DNA of 14,612 bases from Propionibacteriaceae bacterium (GTDB lineage: Bacteria; Actinomycetota; Actinomycetes; Propionibacteriales; Propionibacteriaceae): contig JAIRVA010000349.1 in NCBI GenBank assembly GCA_031254155.1, positions 1-14,612 on the forward strand, given 5' to 3'. The notes under the pieces are model-generated. The model was not told the origin of the DNA, searched no databases, and saw only the letters and a program-made list of their open reading frames with translations. The translations under genes were made by a program, and so were the position numbers. Positions 12,697 through 14,612 of this stretch are shown here, piece by piece. How positions within the stretch are numbered: position 1 is the first letter of the stretch; each line of letters starts with the position of its first letter.

Positions 12697-14115
12697 TCAT
12701 CCTCGCCCAAGGGAGTACGTGTTCGTCCGGCCGTCGAGGGGATATGACGCCGCGTTGCCATGATTGACAAGCTGTTTTAATGCGTACGCGACTTGGCGGG
12801 CTGTCAGCCCGGTACCGACTCGGATTTCGCGCGCGGTTCGTGGACCGTCGGCCAGCGCTGACAGTACGGCCGCCTGCGGGTCGCCCAGCACTTTCACCGG
12901 CCCCGGACTCGGGGCGGCCTTCAGGGTGGCGACGAACCGTACCCCTTGGTCGAGGAACCGGGGATCCGGCCGGCCGGCGGTGCGGAGCGACTCCCGTACC
13001 GCTGGAATCCCGCTGCCCAGCCGCTCGACGACCCGGGCCTGATCGCGAGTGGTGACGTACTGGCACATCTCGGCCAGCCGCCCGTTGCGCAGGTGGGATG
13101 GCGTGAGACCCAGCGACTCAACGCGCAGGCCGAACAAGCCGCCGGGGTTGGCGATCATGAGTTCAGTCGGGGTGATCCGCAGGGTGACGGGCTGGTTGAG
13201 AGCCCAGGGGCCAAGATCGCGGTGGATGAGCGCGTTGGCGACGAGTTCGCGCACGGCCACCAGGGGGTACGTCGGCTGGTTGGTCACCGCTCCGGTCGCC
13301 TGGTCGGCCGTGATCGCGCGGCCCGTCGTCGTGTACACCCAAGACACCGCCTCTTCGAGCATCACTGGGATGGGCCCGGTGAACGACGCGCTGTCAGCGA
13401 CCCGCAGGCCCGGACCGGCCTGGGACGGTACGAAGCTCGCCTGAATGCCGAGGTTGGCAAAGAATTGTTGGGGGTAGGTCCCGAGTGCCAACAGACCGGC
13501 GAGAGTGGGATGCCCATCTGCGATGACCCCGGTCCGGAGAAGGACCTCATCATCGGTCATCCGGGCGAGCCGCGGCGAAACCAGACGGCGCTCGGCCAGG
13601 TACTGCGTCACCGCGGTCATCTCCAGGTCGTCCGGCGTCGCCCGGGGGACCGGTTGCTCGTCGTTGACCGGCTGCCCACGATTAGCGATAAACGCCTGTT
13701 CCTCTTGTTCCGAGATGGGGTAGTCCCCGTCGTACTGGCGGAGGTACGCCAGGCCCGACTTGCGGACCCGAACCGGCTTGAGAGTCCGCTCGGCTTCGGG
13801 TACGTGAACGAGTACGAGGGTCGCCCCCTCCCAATCGACCGCCTCGGTCGTGATGGCGAGAGCGGGGACCACGCCGTGACGGGCCAGGTTGGTGACGGCT
13901 TTCTGGCAGAGTCCAGCGTCGTAGACGCCGACTGCCGCGAAGCCTCGCGACTCCGCCAACCCGAAGACGATGTCCCCACCGCCCGGGGTGTTAGCGAACG
14001 CGGACAACGTGGTGGCGACGTTGTCCGGGAACCCGCCGGTCGCGGACTTGGCCTCCACGCGGGCGCTGTCGTCCCGGCGGTGTCGCAGATCGCGTACGAG
14101 TTCGTCGACATTCAT
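12697..14115 (-). CDS. AlbA_2 (Schlafen-like) / HATPase / winged-HTH regulator
   Basis: 472 residues with the architecture of COG2865-type predicted regulators. An N-terminal AlbA_2 nucleic-acid-binding domain (about 15-125) is marked by ARVEAKSATGG, LSAFANTPGGGDIVFGLAE and KSGLAYLRQYDGD. A C-terminal GHKL-type ATP-binding fold follows, with the N-box VRELVANALIHRD (288-300), IANPGGLFG (321-329) and ERLGSGIPAVRE (364-375). The last ~60 residues (VLSALADGPRTAREI then GLTARQVAYALKQLV) form a winged helix-turn-helix. Family members are stand-alone regulators or occur near mobile and defence loci; the ligand is unknown. ATG 14115 is supported by a TACAAT -10 on the minus strand six bases upstream, giving a leaderless start. 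The promoter holds a 12-bp inverted repeat suggesting autoregulation. It is convergent with pit. Confidence 0.88.
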   Translation of the reverse strand: MNVDELVRDLRHRRDDSARVEAKSATGGFPDNVATTLSAFANTPGGGDIVFGLAESRGFAAVGVYDAGLCQKAVTNLARHGVVPALAITTEAVDWEGATLVLVHVPEAERTLKPVRVRKSGLAYLRQYDGDYPISEQEEQAFIANRGQPVNDEQPVPRATPDDLEMTAVTQYLAERRLVSPRLARMTDDEVLLRTGVIADGHPTLAGLLALGTYPQQFFANLGIQASFVPSQAGPGLRVADSASFTGPIPVMLEEAVSWVYTTTGRAITADQATGAVTNQPTYPLVAVRELVANALIHRDLGPWALNQPVTLRITPTELMIANPGGLFGLRVESLGLTPSHLRNGRLAEMCQYVTTRDQARVVERLGSGIPAVRESLRTAGRPDPRFLDQGVRFVATLKAAPSPGPVKVLGDPQAAVLSALADGPRTAREIRVGTGLTARQVAYALKQLVNHGNAASYPLDGRTNTYSLGRG

Positions 14116-14162
14116 GTCGCTATTGTATCAATCATCGCGACAAAACTCAGACAATAGCGACA
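14115..14162. promoter_or_regulatory. Palindromic promoter/operator of the AlbA_2 gene
   Basis: TGTCGCTATTGT (14115-14126) and ACAATAGCGACA (14151-14162) are perfect 12-bp inverted arms 24 bases apart. The left arm overlaps both the start codon and the minus-strand -10 TACAAT (14127-14122), which lies six bases before ATG 14115. A third TTGTCGC core on the minus strand lies between the arms (about 14137-14143). Binding here would block transcription, so autorepression by the winged-HTH protein is likely. Confidence 0.62.
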
Positions 14163-14163
14163 A

Positions 14164-14597
14164 GTGTCGTCGGCTAAGGAACCGATGATTTACGCTATGT
14201 TGTCAGCCGGGCGTCAGGCGGGCGAGCGAAGCGAGGGTGAGATACGCATACTCCATGTTGTAAGTGGACTGGATGTTCACACCCGCTGCTCCTCCCCCGC
14301 CTGCCACTGCCACGCCGACCCGCCCCGCCTCCACGGCCCCTACTGGCAAAACTCCACGGCACAACCCTCACCCGCCGCCTCACCGACACCCAGGCTCGCC
14401 ACTACCAACACCGGATGGACAACAACAAACAACACCACACCACACCACACCACACCACACCACACCACACCACACTCGCCCAGATGCGCGCCACCGCCAC
14501 CCAAGCCCGACCCTCATCCTCACCCAAGGGGAGGCCAAGGTCTAGTTACGAAACCAGTCGTTCACTTGCAAGCCAGGGAGAAACCTGCTTAAGGTGA
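14164..14597 (+). pseudogene. DUF6788-like gene remnant, frameshifted, with microsatellite
   Basis: The frame from 14164 reads a weak N-terminal part, then TRCSSPACHCHADPPRLHGPYWQ split across 14281-14349. As I recall it, this is the core of DUF6788-like proteins (pattern CGKPGCRC..DPP.LHGPYW). The continuation expected in that family (K.HG.T.TR.LT..QA..Y) is found in another frame from 14349: KLHGTTLTRRLTDTQARHYQ then HRMDNN. Aligned by eye, about ten bases (a W-T-R segment) are missing at 14348-14349. The second frame then enters an ACACC microsatellite (HHTTP repeats), resumes as LAQMRATATQA and ends at TGA 14595-14597 in unrelated-looking sequence. This reads as a broken gene. Such genes often accompany transposon-rich regions, but the transposase link is not visible here. 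Confidence 0.6.
14432..14475. repeat. Pentanucleotide microsatellite (ACACC)n
   Basis: Eight consecutive exact ACACC units (14432-14471) plus ACAC. It lies within the DUF6788-like remnant and encodes HHTTP repeats in one frame. A five-base unit changes frame with each unit gained or lost. Confidence 0.92.
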
Positions 14598-14612
14598 CAT
14601 CTAGAAAGTGGG

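Noticed and set aside
12946..14157. Plus-strand 403-codon ORF opposite the AlbA_2 gene
   Set aside because: No recognisable domain; the minus strand has ordered AlbA_2, HATPase and HTH motifs.
14580..14612. Possible insertion-sequence end (GGTGACATCTAGAAAGTGGG)
   Set aside because: It has the look of a terminal repeat, but the window ends here and no partner end or transposase is visible.

Overview
The window looks like chromosomal DNA from a high-GC actinobacterium. Third codon positions are GC-rich, there are many long shadow ORFs, Shine-Dalgarno starts are mixed with leaderless-looking ones, and a Streptomyces-type PHO box precedes a phosphate transporter. A methylmalonyl-CoA mutase chaperone (MeaB) at the left edge would fit a propionate-metabolising lineage such as Propionibacteriales, but that placement is a guess. 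No rRNA, tRNA, CRISPR array or intact mobile element was seen.

Layout. (1) 2-796: 3' part of meaB, convergent with a DUF2330-like secreted, membrane-anchored protein (1852-809, minus). (2) 1999-3033: a LacI-family regulator divergent from the DUF2330-like gene. (3) 3034-4131: about 1.1 kb without genes but rich in structure: three related ~65-70 bp inverted-repeat elements, a perfect 25-bp-stem hairpin, short tandem duplications, one copy of a 22-bp dispersed repeat, and at its right end a strong sigma70-like promoter overlain by two LacI-type palindromes. (4) 4132-10182: an arabinan-utilisation operon: two CUT1 permeases, a lipoprotein solute-binding protein, a cytoplasmic GH51 alpha-L-arabinofuranosidase and an exported GH43 endo-arabinanase. 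(5) 10183-10319: the second 22-bp repeat copy inside a long imperfect hairpin. (6) 10320-10880: a histidine phosphatase. (7) 10982-12629: a PiT phosphate transporter with a small two-TM partner, behind a PHO-box-like direct repeat. (8) 14115-12697 (minus): an AlbA_2/HATPase/winged-HTH regulator with a palindromic promoter. (9) 14164-14612: a broken DUF6788-like gene carrying a pentanucleotide microsatellite.

How it works together (inference from families and order). The GH43 enzyme would cut arabinan outside the cell. The lipoprotein and two permeases would import arabino-oligosaccharides, using an ATPase encoded elsewhere. The GH51 enzyme would release arabinose inside. The upstream LacI protein is the obvious candidate repressor: the two palindromes at the operon promoter have a central CG, are 21 bp apart, and overlap the -10 element and the predicted transcription start. 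A weaker match lies at the regulator's own promoter.

No plainly new multi-gene system is visible. The least-explained features are the inverted-repeat cluster at 3240-3689, the 22-bp repeat that brackets the arabinan operon, the palindromic promoter of the AlbA_2 gene, and the possible leaderless upstream ORF overlapping the pit start.
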